Shown here: in pieces, positions 16,990 to 26,245 of the stretch
How positions within the stretch are numbered: position 1 is the stretch's first letter
Layout of the letters: each line of letters opens with the position of its first letter
NCBI RefSeq assembly: GCF_005153485.1
Contig: NZ_CP039740.1
Coordinates: 4,343,001-4,407,000, forward strand
Direction of reading: 5' to 3'
Length of the DNA stretch: 64,000 nt
From: Pseudolabrys sp. FHR47
Lineage (GTDB): Bacteria > Pseudomonadota > Alphaproteobacteria > Rhizobiales > Xanthobacteraceae
Translations under genes and position numbers: made by a program
The notes under the pieces: model-generated
Told to the model about the DNA's origin: nothing
The model's database searches: none
Seen by the model: the letters and a program-made list of their open reading frames with translations, nothing else

Positions 16990-18213
16990 TTAGAACCTTC
17001 TCACATCAAACGACCCCGCCGGGCACGCCGGCTTCTTGCCGTCGATGAGATCGGCCGTCAGCCGTGCGCTGCCGCAGGCGAGCGTCCAGCCGAGCATGCC
17101 CTGCCCGGTGTTGAGAAAAAGTCCGGCAAGCGGTGATGGCCCGATCACCGCCCGGCTGTCCGGCGTCATCGGCCGCAAGCCGGCCCAGGGCTCGGCATCG
17201 CAAAAGCAGTCAATGTCGAAGGTGTCGGCCGCCGCTTCCTTCAACTGCGCGATACGTGCCTCGGACGGCGTCGCGTCGTAGCCCTGGAAGTCGGCGAAGC
17301 CGGCAATGCGCGTCGCGCCCGGCAGCGGTGCATAGACGATCTTGCGACTGTAATCGGTGACGCTGTGCGTCAGCGGCGATTGGCCGTCATCGGCAACGGT
17401 GATCGAGTGCCCCTTCACCGGGTAGACAGGCAGATTGAAGCCACAAGATTTCGCGAAAGCGCGGGCGCCAGACCCGAGCGACAGCACGAACTGATCGGCC
17501 TCGATAACGCCATGGTCGGTTTCGACGCCGGTCATGCGCTGGCGTTGCACCACCGGCCGTCCGATCGCGGTGTTCATCCGCACCTCGACGCGGTTGCTCT
17601 CTTTCAGTTTGGCAAAGAGCTGCTCGCAAAACGCGGCGCAGTCGCCGACCTGCTCCGACTCGGTATAAACGCCACCGACGAAGTCACTTTCGTTCAGCGC
17701 CAGTCCCGGTTCCAGGGCAAGGCATTCAGCCGGCGTCAGCACTCTGGCCGGATCGCTCGGGCCCGGCCTCGCTGCCGCGAAGTCTGAGGCACTACGGAAG
17801 ATCACCAGCTTACCGGCGGTGCGCAGGCCGAAGTCGATCGGCACCTTGCCTAGCAGGCGCTCGAGCTCCAGCCGGCTCAGTTCGGCCAGCGCCAGTTGCG
17901 CCGCGGTGGTGCGCGCCACTTCGGCACTGGTGCAGGCCTTGAGAAAACGAAGGCCCCAGCCGACCAGTTCGAGGTCGAGCGACATCCGGATGGCGTTCTC
18001 GCCGGGCAGCAGCAGCCCGGGCAACTGCATCAGCATTTTCGGCGAGGCCATCGGCGCGACGTAGCGGTAGGACAACTGCGCACCATTGGCTCCACTGGCG
18101 CCGGCCGCCGGGCCGGCCGCCCGGTCGATCAGCACAACTTCGTGCCCCGCCTCGGTGAGCCACCAGGCCGTGGTCAGCCCGACCACGCCGGCGCCCAGAA
18201 CGCCAATTTTCAT
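16990..18213 (-). CDS. D-amino-acid dehydrogenase (DadA-like FAD oxidoreductase)
   Basis: This FAD-dependent DAO-family enzyme of 407 residues oxidises D-amino acids to 2-oxo acids, passing electrons to the respiratory chain. It has the N-terminal dinucleotide fold MKIGVLGAGVVGLTTAWWL with GAGVVG (about residues 7-12), AAGASGANGAQLS, the substrate-domain PVYPVKGHSITV, and the C-terminal FAD motif AGLRPMTPDSRAVIGPSPL and NTGQGMLGWTLACGSA. The length matches DadA. It is divergent from a LysR gene across 124 bases that contain a perfect LysR-type palindrome, so it is probably under that regulator. Confidence 0.88.
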   Translation of the reverse strand: MKIGVLGAGVVGLTTAWWLTEAGHEVVLIDRAAGPAAGASGANGAQLSYRYVAPMASPKMLMQLPGLLLPGENAIRMSLDLELVGWGLRFLKACTSAEVARTTAAQLALAELSRLELERLLGKVPIDFGLRTAGKLVIFRSASDFAAARPGPSDPARVLTPAECLALEPGLALNESDFVGGVYTESEQVGDCAAFCEQLFAKLKESNRVEVRMNTAIGRPVVQRQRMTGVETDHGVIEADQFVLSLGSGARAFAKSCGFNLPVYPVKGHSITVADDGQSPLTHSVTDYSRKIVYAPLPGATRIAGFADFQGYDATPSEARIAQLKEAAADTFDIDCFCDAEPWAGLRPMTPDSRAVIGPSPLAGLFLNTGQGMLGWTLACGSARLTADLIDGKKPACPAGSFDVRRF

Positions 18214-18271
18214 CGATACCGCCGCTGTTTTCTGCTGCGGCGCACCTTACGCCGGCGAGCGCGGAGCCATT

Positions 18272-18286
18272 ATGCAAAATTTGCAT
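18272..18286. promoter_or_regulatory. Probable LysR operator (ATGCAAAATTTGCAT)
   Basis: A perfect 7+7 palindrome around a central A fits the T-N11-A rule for LysR-type binding sites. It lies midway between the divergent starts of the dadA-like gene (18213) and the lysR gene (18338). Confidence 0.7.
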
Positions 18287-18337
18287 GATAAGTTGGGCCA
18301 AGGCCGATTATCGTTCGCCGGCGTCTCGGGAGTGCGT

Positions 18338-19285
18338 ATGGATTTTCGTTGGCTGCAGGACTTCTTAAGTCTGGCGGAGGTGAGCAACTTCACTGAAGCC
18401 GCGGCGACGCGTCACTCCTCGCAACCGGCTTTCAGCCGCCGCATCCAGCAACTCGAGTCCTGGCTCGGCGTCGAACTGATCGACCGCTCCTGCTATCCAA
18501 CCAAACTGACCCCGGCCGGCGAACGCTTCCGCCGCACCGCCGCCGACATCATTCAGCAAATGGTCGATGCGCGCGCCGGCATCAACGACGACCCTGAAGT
18601 CGGTCAGGAGATCGTCACTTTCGCCCTGCCGCACTCGCTCGCCATTTCGCGCTTCCCGGCATGGTGGAGCGAATGGCAGGGCATCACCGGCGCGTCCGGA
18701 TGCCGCCTGCTCGCCAGCAATGTGCATGACGCCGTGACGGCGCATGTGGCCGGCCTCGCCGACGTGCTGCTCGTCTTCCACCACGCCCAGCAGCCGATCT
18801 TCCTCGACCCGGATCATTACGACCGCGTCGCCATCGCCAGCGAATGGTTCCGCCCTTACGTCGCGGCGAAGAACGGCCAGCCGGCGTACAAACTGCCGGG
18901 AACGGCGAAGGCACCCTTCCCGCTGCTCAATTATTCGACCAGCACCTTCATGGGCCGCATGGCCGACCTCATCATGCAGTCGGCGCCCGCGCCGGTTCAT
19001 TCCTACAAGGCATTCGAGTCCGATCTCGCCAGCGCCCTTCACAACATGATCGTCGCCGGCCATGGCATCGGCTGGCTGCCGGAATCGGCGGCCGCCGAAG
19101 CGGTGGCCGAAGGCAAGATCAAGGCGGCCGGCGACAATCGCTGGTCGGCGCCTTTCACCATCTATGCGTTTTGCGATCGTGCGCGCGCAGGCCCTGCCGT
19201 GCAGCGCCTGATGGCGCATCTGCGCCGATCGCCCATCGCTCTCTTCGCCGACAAGCCCGCGGCACTCGCTTCAGGAAACCGTTGA
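18338..19285 (+). CDS. LysR-family transcriptional regulator
   Basis: This is a 315-residue LysR-type regulator. The HTH is at residues 1-60 (MDFRWLQDFLSLAEVSNFTE, SSQPAFSRRIQQLESWLG, LIDRSCYPTKLTPAGERF), followed by the effector domain. I chose the ATG at 18338 because the conserved HTH begins there; longer in-frame starts extend into the divergent gene. The stop overlaps the start of the aminotransferase (TGATG), so the two are co-translated. It likely controls both the D-amino-acid dehydrogenase and the aminotransferase/TRAP genes. Confidence 0.92.
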   Translation: MDFRWLQDFLSLAEVSNFTEAAATRHSSQPAFSRRIQQLESWLGVELIDRSCYPTKLTPAGERFRRTAADIIQQMVDARAGINDDPEVGQEIVTFALPHSLAISRFPAWWSEWQGITGASGCRLLASNVHDAVTAHVAGLADVLLVFHHAQQPIFLDPDHYDRVAIASEWFRPYVAAKNGQPAYKLPGTAKAPFPLLNYSTSTFMGRMADLIMQSAPAPVHSYKAFESDLASALHNMIVAGHGIGWLPESAAAEAVAEGKIKAAGDNRWSAPFTIYAFCDRARAGPAVQRLMAHLRRSPIALFADKPAALASGNR

Positions 19286-20610
19286 TGACTCACGTACTAC
19301 ATCGCCAGATTGGCAAGGATTACCCGGTCGCCGTGCGCGGCGAAGGCGTTCACATCTACGATTCGACCGGCAAGCAATATATCGACGCTTCCGGCGGCGC
19401 CGCGGTGTCCTGCCTCGGCCACGGTCATCGCGACGTGATCGATGCCATGAAGGCGCAGCTCGACAAGATCGAGTTCGCGCATACGAGTTTCTTCACCACC
19501 CCGGCGCTCGAGGAGCTGGCAGACGAACTCGCTGCCAACGCGCCGGCCGGCATCGATCATGTCTTTTTCGTCAGCGGGGGCTCGGAAGCCATCGAGGCCG
19601 CCATCAAAATGGCGCGGCAGGTCGCGGTCGAACGCGGCGAGCCACAGCGCCGTCATCTCATTTCGCGGCGGCAGAGCTATCACGGCATCACCTTCGGCGC
19701 GCTGTCGGTCGGCGGCCGTCCCTCGGCCAAACGCGATTTTTCGCCGCTTCTGATCGAAACGCATCAGGTCTCGCCAGTATACGAGTATCGCGACCGGCTG
19801 GCGACCGAAACGCCGGAAGCCTATGGCGAGCGGCTGGCGCAAGAACTCGAAGCGAAGATCGACGAGCTGGGCGGCAGCAATGTGCTCGCCTTCATTGCCG
19901 AGACCGTGGTCGGCGCCACGCTCGGCGCAGTGCCGCCGGTGCCGGGCTATTTCAAGCGCGTGCGCCAGATTTGCGACAGGCACGGCATCCTGCTCATCCT
20001 CGACGAGGTGATGTGCGGCATGGGCCGCACCGGCACCTTGCATGCCTGCGAGCAGGATGGCGTCGCGCCGGACCTGATGGCGATCGCCAAGGGCCTCGGC
20101 GGCGGCTTCATGCCGATCGGCGCGCTGATGCTGAGCGGCAAGATTTTCAATACGATTGCCAAGGGCTCGGGCGCCTTCCAGCATAGCCATACATATACAG
20201 GCCATCCTCTGGCCTGCGCGGCGGCGCTCGCGGTGCAGCGCGTCATCCGCCGCGACAATCTTCTCGCCAACGTCAAGACCCAGGGCGCGCGGCTGTCGCG
20301 CCGGTTGCAGGAGCGCTTCGGCAATCATCCTTTCGTCGGGGATGTGCGTGGGCGCGGATTGTTTCAAGGCATCGAGATCGTCGCCGATCGCGGCACCAAG
20401 GAACCTTTCGATCCGGCGCGCAAGCTGCACGCGCGGATCAAGCAGGAAGCCATGGCGCGCGGCCTGATGGTTTACCCGATGGGCGGAACCAAGGATGGCA
20501 AAAGCGGCGATCACGTGCTGATGGCCCCGCCATTCATCAGCGACAATGATACGATCGATCAAATCGTCGAAAGATTGGGCGAGGCGGTCGACGCGGCCAT
20601 CGGTTCATAG
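19285..20610 (+). CDS. Class-III aminotransferase (PLP-dependent)
   Basis: This 441-residue class-III (omega) aminotransferase is related to acetylornithine/GABA/beta-alanine-type enzymes. It has FFVSGGSEAIEAAIKMARQ for PLP phosphate binding, RRQSYHGITFGALS, the cofactor aspartate in LLILDEVMCGMGRTG, and the Schiff-base lysine in MAIAKGLGGGFMPIGA (Lys269). The start overlaps the lysR stop. The substrate cannot be fixed from sequence; with a D-amino-acid dehydrogenase and a TRAP importer next door, an amino acid or amine nutrient is likely. Confidence 0.9.
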   Translation: MTHVLHRQIGKDYPVAVRGEGVHIYDSTGKQYIDASGGAAVSCLGHGHRDVIDAMKAQLDKIEFAHTSFFTTPALEELADELAANAPAGIDHVFFVSGGSEAIEAAIKMARQVAVERGEPQRRHLISRRQSYHGITFGALSVGGRPSAKRDFSPLLIETHQVSPVYEYRDRLATETPEAYGERLAQELEAKIDELGGSNVLAFIAETVVGATLGAVPPVPGYFKRVRQICDRHGILLILDEVMCGMGRTGTLHACEQDGVAPDLMAIAKGLGGGFMPIGALMLSGKIFNTIAKGSGAFQHSHTYTGHPLACAAALAVQRVIRRDNLLANVKTQGARLSRRLQERFGNHPFVGDVRGRGLFQGIEIVADRGTKEPFDPARKLHARIKQEAMARGLMVYPMGGTKDGKSGDHVLMAPPFISDNDTIDQIVERLGEAVDAAIGS

Positions 20611-20764
20611 GACCGACGGCAAAGAATGCGCATTGCGGTGACGTGCCGAAATGCGTGACAATGGACCCAGCGTACAAGGTCCAAACATTGCCCGTTGAGT
20701 AACGAGGTAAGTTGAATGACGGGACAAGTTGCGTAACGAGACAACCAGGTTGGAGGGATTTGAT

Positions 20765-21736
20765 ATGAACAAGATGACATTGACCGGCGGCGTTGCCGCG
20801 GCTGGCCTGATCGCGGTGCTCACCGGCTCGCCGGCGCTCGCGCAGCAGAAATTCGTCACCGTCGGCACCGGCGGCGTCACCGGCGTTTATTACGCGGTCG
20901 GCGGCGCGGTGTGCCGTCTCATGAACAAGGATCGCGCCACCACCGGTATCCGCTGCTCGGTGGAATCGACCGGCGGGTCGGTGTTCAACGTCAACGCGAT
21001 CAAGTCGGGCGAACTCGAGTTCGGCCTGTCGCAATCGGACGTGCAGTACAACGCCTCCAAGGGCGAAGGCGCGTTCAAGGACAAGGCTGACGCCGACCTG
21101 CGCGCCGTGTTCTCGGTGCATCCGGAACCGTTCACCGTGCTGGCGCGCAAGGAAGCGGGCGTCACGAAGTTCGAGGACTTCAAGGGCAAGCGCTTCAATG
21201 TCGGCAATCCGGGCTCGGGCACCCGCGCCTCGATGGAACAGCTTCTCGGCAAACTCGGCTGGAAGCTCTCGGACTTCTCGCTGGCCGCGGAGCTGAAAGC
21301 CGACGAGCAAGGCACTGCGCTCTGCGACAACAAGATCGACGGCTTCTACTACGGCGTCGGCCATCCGTCGGCCGCGATCCAGGATCCGACCACGGCTTGC
21401 GGCGCCAAGCTGATCTCGCTGACCGGTCCGGCGGTGGACGCGCTGGTCAAGGAGTATCCCTACTACGCCAAGGCGACCATTCCGGGCGGCATGTATGCCA
21501 ACAACCCGAACCCGACCGAGACCTACGGCGTGCTCGCGACCGTCGTCACGTCGGCCAAGGTTCCGGAAGCGACCGTCTATGCGATGACCAAGGCGGTGTT
21601 CGAGAACTTTGAAGAGTTCAAGAAGCTGCACCCGGCCTTCGCTCATCTCGATCCGAAGAAGATGGTCAAGGACGGCCTGTCGGCGCCGCTGCATCCGGGC
21701 GCCGCGAAGTACTACAAGGAAAAGGGCTGGATGTAA
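20765..21736 (+). CDS. TAXI-family TRAP transporter binding protein
   Basis: This is a periplasmic substrate-binding protein of the TAXI (TRAP-associated extracytoplasmic immunogenic) family, 323 residues. The signal peptide covers residues 1 to about 26 ([19 protein letters not shown]). Mature motifs are [39 protein letters not shown] and [18 protein letters not shown], all typical of TAXI proteins. The ribosome site GGAGGG lies at 20752-20757. The upstream region has the direct repeat gtaacgag at 20699 and 20733, purpose unknown. It works with the fused permease at 21923. Confidence 0.93.
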   Translation: MNKMTLTGGVAAAGLIAVLTGSPALAQQKFVTVGTGGVTGVYYAVGGAVCRLMNKDRATTGIRCSVESTGGSVFNVNAIKSGELEFGLSQSDVQYNASKGEGAFKDKADADLRAVFSVHPEPFTVLARKEAGVTKFEDFKGKRFNVGNPGSGTRASMEQLLGKLGWKLSDFSLAAELKADEQGTALCDNKIDGFYYGVGHPSAAIQDPTTACGAKLISLTGPAVDALVKEYPYYAKATIPGGMYANNPNPTETYGVLATVVTSAKVPEATVYAMTKAVFENFEEFKKLHPAFAHLDPKKMVKDGLSAPLHPGAAKYYKEKGWM

Positions 21737-21749
21737 GTCCGGACCAGGA

Positions 21750-21780
21750 CAGGGGCGGCGCAAAGCCGCCCCTGTTTCTT
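21750..21780 (+). terminator. Terminator/attenuator between TRAP binding protein and permease
   Basis: A perfect 10-bp stem (caggggcggc / gccgcccctg) with loop gcaaa-type spacer is followed by tttctt. It lies between the two TRAP genes, as expected for producing more binding protein than permease from one transcript. Confidence 0.8.
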
Positions 21781-21922
21781 TGGAGCGTGATCGCGAAGGG
21801 CGGACGCCGCCTTTCGCGATCCTGCTTCGACAGGATGGCGGCATACGCCAGAATTGACTCACAACAGACGGCGGCAACGCCGCGCTTTGTATTGCGAAGT
21901 TTCGGGCCTGAGGGGACCTGCG

Positions 21923-24511
21923 ATGACCGACGTTAATCAATCAAGCGCGACGCGCGAGCAGCTTGAGACCATGGTCGCGGAAGCCGACACCGGCGGCCGC
22001 AAGGCCACCGGCTTCAACAAGCGGCTGATCGTGGGCATCGCGCTCGCCTGGGCGCTGTTCCAGCTCTGGTACGCCTCGCCGCTGCCCTACACCTTCAACT
22101 TCGGCGTGATCAACGACGGCAAGGCGCGCATCATCCATCTCACCTTCGCGTTCCTGCTGGTCTTCACGACATTCCCCGCCTTCAAATCGTCGTCGCGCGC
22201 CACCATTCCGATCGGCGACTGGATTATCGCGCTACTGTCCATTTCCGCGACGCTTTATCTGCTGGTGTTCTACGACGCCATCGCGCTGCGGCCAGGCCTG
22301 CCGACCACGGCCGACATCATCATCTCGACGATCGGCGTGCTCTGCCTGCTCGAAGCCGCGCGCCGCGCCGTCGGTCCGGCCCTGGCGATCATCGCCGGGA
22401 TCATGCTGCTCTACATCTTCACCGGACCGTGGCTACCGGGCCTGCTCGCGCACAAGGGCGCCTCGCTGTCGCGCGCCTCGTCGCAGATGTGGTTGACGTC
22501 GGAAGGCATCTTCGGCGTCGCGCTCGGCGTTTCGACCAGCGTGGTGTACCTGTTCGTACTGTTCGGCGCCCTCTTGGAGCGCGCCGGCGCCGGCAACTAT
22601 TTCATCCAGATGGCCTTCGCCATGCTCGGTACCTATCGCGGCGGCCCGGCCAAGGCCGCCGTCGCTGCCTCGGGCCTCACCGGCATGATTTCCGGCTCGT
22701 CCATCGCCAACACCGTGACGACCGGCACCTTCACGATTCCGCTGATGAAGCGCGTCGGCTATTCTGCGACCAAAGCCGGCGCCATCGAGGCCGCCGCTGG
22801 CGTCAATGGCCAGATCATGCCGCCGGTGATGGGCGCCGCGGCGTTCCTCATCGCGGAATATGTCGGCATTACCTATGCCGAGGTGGTGAAGCACGCCTTC
22901 CTGCCGGCCATTCTGACCTACGGTGCGTTGTTCTACATCGTCGATATCGAAGCGGCGAAGATGCGTCTGCGCGGCCTGCCGCGCGCCTCGACCGCACCGG
23001 CGCATCATGTGCTGCTGCGGGCGCTGATGACCGTCTGCGGCATCATCATCCTCAGCGGGCTCGTCTATTACGGCATCGGCTGGACCAAGACCGCATTCGG
23101 CGATGCCGCGACCTGGGTGCTCGGCATCGTCCTGATCGCCGTCTATCTCGGGCTGATCCGTCACAAGGCGACGCATCCCGATCTGCCGACCGACGACCTC
23201 ACCAAGGCCATCGTCAAGGTGCCGGACTTTTACGCCACGGCCAATACCGGGCTGCATTATCTGCTGCCTGTCATCGTGCTGATCTGGTGTCTGATGGTGG
23301 AAGAGCTGTCGCCCGGCCTGTCGGCGTTCTGGGGCACCGCGCTGCTCATCGTCGTCATGCTGACGCAACGCCCGCTGCTCGCCTTCTTCCGTAACGAGCA
23401 TGAATACGTCGCGCGGCTGCGCGATGGCTTCGACGACCTGATCGCCGCGTTCCAGGGCGCCTCGCGCAACATGACGTCGGTTGGCATCGCCACCGCCTCG
23501 GCCGGCATCATCGTCGGCACCGTGGCGCTGACCGGCGTCGGCCTCGTCATGACGGAAATCGTCGAAGCGGTTTCCGGCGGCAATCTCATGATCATGCTGC
23601 TGATGACGGCTGTGATCTGTCTCATCCTCGGCATGGGCATGCCGACCACGGCGAGCTATGTCGTCGTCGCCACGCTGATGGCGCCGGTGCTGGTCGAACT
23701 CGCCGCGCAGAACGACCTCGCCGTGCCGCTCGTCGCCGTGCATATGTTCGTCTTCTACTTCGGCCTGATGGCCGACGTGACGCCGCCGGTGGGTCTTGCG
23801 GCCTATGCGGCTGCAGCCATCTCGGGTGCCGACCCGGTCAAGACCGGCGTGCAGGCGTTCCGTTACGAGGTCCGTACCGCGCTGCTGCCGTTCATCTTCA
23901 TCTTCAATACCCAGCTTCTGCTGATCGACATCCACAGCTGGGCCGAGCTGGTGCTGGTGATCGCATCCTGCACGGTGGCGATGGGCTGCTTCGTCGCCGC
24001 AACGCAGGGCTGGATGCTGACGAAGAGCCGATGGTATGAAACCGTGGCGCTGTTCCTGATCTGCTTCACTCTGTTCCGTCCCGGCTTCTGGGTCGATCGG
24101 GTGTTCGATCCTTACGTGACGCGGCCGGCGGCCGATCTCATCAAGGTGGCGAACGATGTGCCGCTCGGATCGACGATCCGCTTCCGCGTGAAGAGCCAGA
24201 CGCGGGCCGGCGACGAGGTCGAGAAGGTCGTCCGCCTCGCCTTGCGCGAAGGCGCGACCGGACCGGAGCGCCTGCGCGCCGCCGGTTTCGGCGTCATGAC
24301 CATGGGCGATCGCACGCAGATCGGCGCCGTGCGTTTCGGCAGTCAGGCGACGCAATACGGACTGGCGACCGGCGACGAGGTTCTGGCGGTGCTGACGCCC
24401 GCCGACCGGCCGAGCCGGTTCTGGCTATTCATCCCGGCGCTCGTGGTGCTCGCCGGCGTCGTGGTGCTGCAACGGCGGCGGCAGCAGCTGCAGCCCGCGG
24501 TGGCGGGCTGA
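21923..24511 (+). CDS. TRAP transporter fused permease (4TM-12TM)
   Basis: This 862-residue membrane protein combines the small (DctQ-like) and large (DctM-like) subunits, as usual for TAXI-type TRAP importers. Many hydrophobic helices are visible; the large-subunit signatures include GGPAKAAVAASGLTGMISGS, EAAAGVNGQIMPPVMGAAAF and LGMGMPTTASYVVVATLMAP. The last about 110 residues form a soluble tail (RVKSQTRAGDEVEKVVRLAL) before a final helix. ATG at 21923 is preceded by gaggggacc. It uses a sodium or proton gradient to import the compound bound by the protein at 20765. Confidence 0.93.
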   Translation: MTDVNQSSATREQLETMVAEADTGGRKATGFNKRLIVGIALAWALFQLWYASPLPYTFNFGVINDGKARIIHLTFAFLLVFTTFPAFKSSSRATIPIGDWIIALLSISATLYLLVFYDAIALRPGLPTTADIIISTIGVLCLLEAARRAVGPALAIIAGIMLLYIFTGPWLPGLLAHKGASLSRASSQMWLTSEGIFGVALGVSTSVVYLFVLFGALLERAGAGNYFIQMAFAMLGTYRGGPAKAAVAASGLTGMISGSSIANTVTTGTFTIPLMKRVGYSATKAGAIEAAAGVNGQIMPPVMGAAAFLIAEYVGITYAEVVKHAFLPAILTYGALFYIVDIEAAKMRLRGLPRASTAPAHHVLLRALMTVCGIIILSGLVYYGIGWTKTAFGDAATWVLGIVLIAVYLGLIRHKATHPDLPTDDLTKAIVKVPDFYATANTGLHYLLPVIVLIWCLMVEELSPGLSAFWGTALLIVVMLTQRPLLAFFRNEHEYVARLRDGFDDLIAAFQGASRNMTSVGIATASAGIIVGTVALTGVGLVMTEIVEAVSGGNLMIMLLMTAVICLILGMGMPTTASYVVVATLMAPVLVELAAQNDLAVPLVAVHMFVFYFGLMADVTPPVGLAAYAAAAISGADPVKTGVQAFRYEVRTALLPFIFIFNTQLLLIDIHSWAELVLVIASCTVAMGCFVAATQGWMLTKSRWYETVALFLICFTLFRPGFWVDRVFDPYVTRPAADLIKVANDVPLGSTIRFRVKSQTRAGDEVEKVVRLALREGATGPERLRAAGFGVMTMGDRTQIGAVRFGSQATQYGLATGDEVLAVLTPADRPSRFWLFIPALVVLAGVVVLQRRRQQLQPAVAG

Positions 24512-24532
24512 CGCAAAAGCGGCAGGAGAACG

Positions 24533-24844
24533 TCAGCCCGCGGCGATGCGGGCTGGCGGCGGCAGCGGGGTCGGCTCGCTGGTGACGATCTTCATCGTCT
24601 CCGGCTTGGCAGGCGGCGTCTTGGCGGCGTTCGATTTCTTCGCTTTGCTCTTTTTGCCTGGCTTGCTTTTGGCTGACCCGGCAGCCTTTTCGGCTTTCTT
24701 CGTCGCGCTCTTCTTGTCAGCGCCCTTGGCGCTCTTGGCCTTCTTGTCTTTCTTGGTGCCCGGCCCCTTCAGCGCGTCGAGTTCCGCCTTCAACTTCTTG
24801 AGTTTCTTCTTAAGCGCTTTGATGGTGTCGTCTTTTTTCGACAT
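24533..24844 (-). CDS. Lysine/alanine-rich histone H1-like protein
   Basis: This small basic protein (103 residues from ATG 24844) has an N-terminal heptad-like helix, MSKKDDTIKALKKKLKKLKA. A low-complexity Lys/Ala/Ser tail with AK/KK repeats follows, and then a proline-rich end, PTPLPPPARIAAG. The composition resembles bacterial histone-H1-like nucleoid proteins, so DNA or RNA binding is likely, but there is no domain to prove it. It is convergent with the TRAP permease gene (21-base gap). In 24845-25139 I see no gene or clear signal. Confidence 0.65.
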   Translation of the reverse strand: MSKKDDTIKALKKKLKKLKAELDALKGPGTKKDKKAKSAKGADKKSATKKAEKAAGSAKSKPGKKSKAKKSNAAKTPPAKPETMKIVTSEPTPLPPPARIAAG

Positions 24845-25139
24845 GTCGCACTCACGCCCGTGTTGTGGCCAGCAGGTCAGTGCGGGCAATACCACCCGAT
24901 TGACGGCCGTTAGCGTAACGGCAGATGCAATGCCGTCAACAACGCTGCCGCATGAAGAAGTAACGCGCTGAGATAATTGCCGATTTTTTCGAGCTGGCTC
25001 GCATTCGCAGCGCGATTTTTCATGACAGTTTTATGACATTGGTATTTCAGTCCGCGTTATCCCACGATATCGCTCGCGGCGTCGTTTACAGACTTCACCA
25101 CTTGGCTAGCATCGTGGCTCTCGCGAGCAGTTCCTTGGG

Positions 25140-25325
25140 ATGCCGCAGATGAAAACATCGGCAGAATCGTGCGACGACGACAGCGAAGCGCTGTACTGGC
25201 TCAAGGTCGCCAGGCGCATCCTGTCGGGCGAGATTGACCCGCACAATGCGCGTGCCGTGTTGAGCGCGCGTAGGCGAAATCACGCAAAGCCGCGCACCCG
25301 TCGGCCGTCGCCGGTCCAGCACTAG
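25140..25325 (+). CDS. Small hypothetical protein (61 aa)
   Basis: This short frame encodes an acidic start (SAESCDDDSEALYWL), a likely helix KVARRILSGEIDPHNARAV and a strongly basic end. Codon choice is similar to the neighbours (mostly G/C at third positions). No family is recognised and the ribosome site is weak. A start at ATG 25149 is equally possible. It is convergent with phnE (16-base gap). It may be a small regulatory or orphan protein, or not a gene. Confidence 0.4.
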   Translation: MPQMKTSAESCDDDSEALYWLKVARRILSGEIDPHNARAVLSARRRNHAKPRTRRPSPVQH

Positions 25326-25341
25326 TCTACCGGTAATCCCG

Positions 25342-26175
25342 TCAGACCAACGTGGCGCGAATGCGCGAGCTGAGCATGTCGAGCAGCATCACGGTCAGCA
25401 CGACGATGATGATCTGCGCCGCGGTCTCGGCGTAGTGAAAGCTGCGGATGCTTTCATACAATGTCTGGCCGATGCCGCCAGCGCCGACGATGCCGAGCGT
25501 CGTGGCGGAGCGCACATTGGTTTCCAGGCGATACAGCGTCAGTGACGACCACATCGGCATCACCTGCGGAATAACGCCGAAGATCACTTCCTGCACGCGC
25601 ACCGCGCCGGTAACGCGAATGCCTTCGACCGGGCGCGGATCGACCGCCTCAACGGCCTCGGAGAACAGTTTGGCGAAAATGCCGAGGTTGTGAACGAACA
25701 ACGCCATCACACCGGCGAACGGACCGAGGCCCACAGCAACGACGAACAGCAGGGCAAACACGATTTCATTGATGGCGCGGCAGGCATCCATCAGGCGCCG
25801 TACCGGTTGCACGATCCACTGCGGCGCGACATTGGACGAGCACAGAATCGAGACCGGAATGCCGAAGATGACGGCCAGCGCCGTGCCCCAGATCGCGATC
25901 TGGATCGTCACCACCATGTCGATCAGGTAACTTTCCCACTCGTGGAAATTCGGCCTAAGGAATGCCTGGCCGAACTCCGCCATATTGCGCCAGTCGGTCA
26001 CCAGAGACGTGACGCGGAACATCTCCGCCGGCGACCAGCTCCACACCAGCAGGCCGAAGATGATGACCCAAATCGTCCAGCTCTTGACCCTGTGTGACAG
26101 CGCATAGCGCGGAACGGTGACGTCCGGCGTCAGCTTGCCGTGTTGCGGGCCGAGGGGAGCGGTGGCGTCGGTCAT
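25342..26175 (-). CDS. phnE: Phosphonate ABC transporter permease PhnE
   Basis: This is the inner-membrane channel of the PhnCDE phosphonate importer, 277 residues, with about six helices and the permease loop EAVDPRPVEGIRVTGAVRVQ (EAA-like, roughly residues 180-200) that docks on PhnC. Also visible are NEIVFALLFVVAVGLGPFAG and GIVGAGGIGQTLYESI, typical of PhnE. Only one PhnE is present; many systems have one, some two. It is the last gene of the minus-strand phn unit, 70 bases after phnD. Confidence 0.92.
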   Translation of the reverse strand: MTDATAPLGPQHGKLTPDVTVPRYALSHRVKSWTIWVIIFGLLVWSWSPAEMFRVTSLVTDWRNMAEFGQAFLRPNFHEWESYLIDMVVTIQIAIWGTALAVIFGIPVSILCSSNVAPQWIVQPVRRLMDACRAINEIVFALLFVVAVGLGPFAGVMALFVHNLGIFAKLFSEAVEAVDPRPVEGIRVTGAVRVQEVIFGVIPQVMPMWSSLTLYRLETNVRSATTLGIVGAGGIGQTLYESIRSFHYAETAAQIIIVVLTVMLLDMLSSRIRATLV

Positions 26176-26245
26176 GAGCAGGCTCGCAGTTGGCGCGGGA
26201 CGGAAAAAGGGCGCCGGCCCGCAAGGGTCGGCGCCCGGTAGCGAC

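Noticed and set aside
22433..24355. 640-residue open frame on the minus strand opposite the TRAP permease
   Set aside because: Its residues (His/Arg/Asp-rich, no motif) are those expected from reading GC-rich coding DNA backwards; the plus-strand permease is clearly real.
24546..24971. Hydrophobic 141-residue frame that looks like a membrane protein, plus strand
   Set aside because: It is the complement of the lysine-rich gene: AAG codons read as CTT/TTC give Leu/Phe runs, so the hydrophobicity is an artefact.
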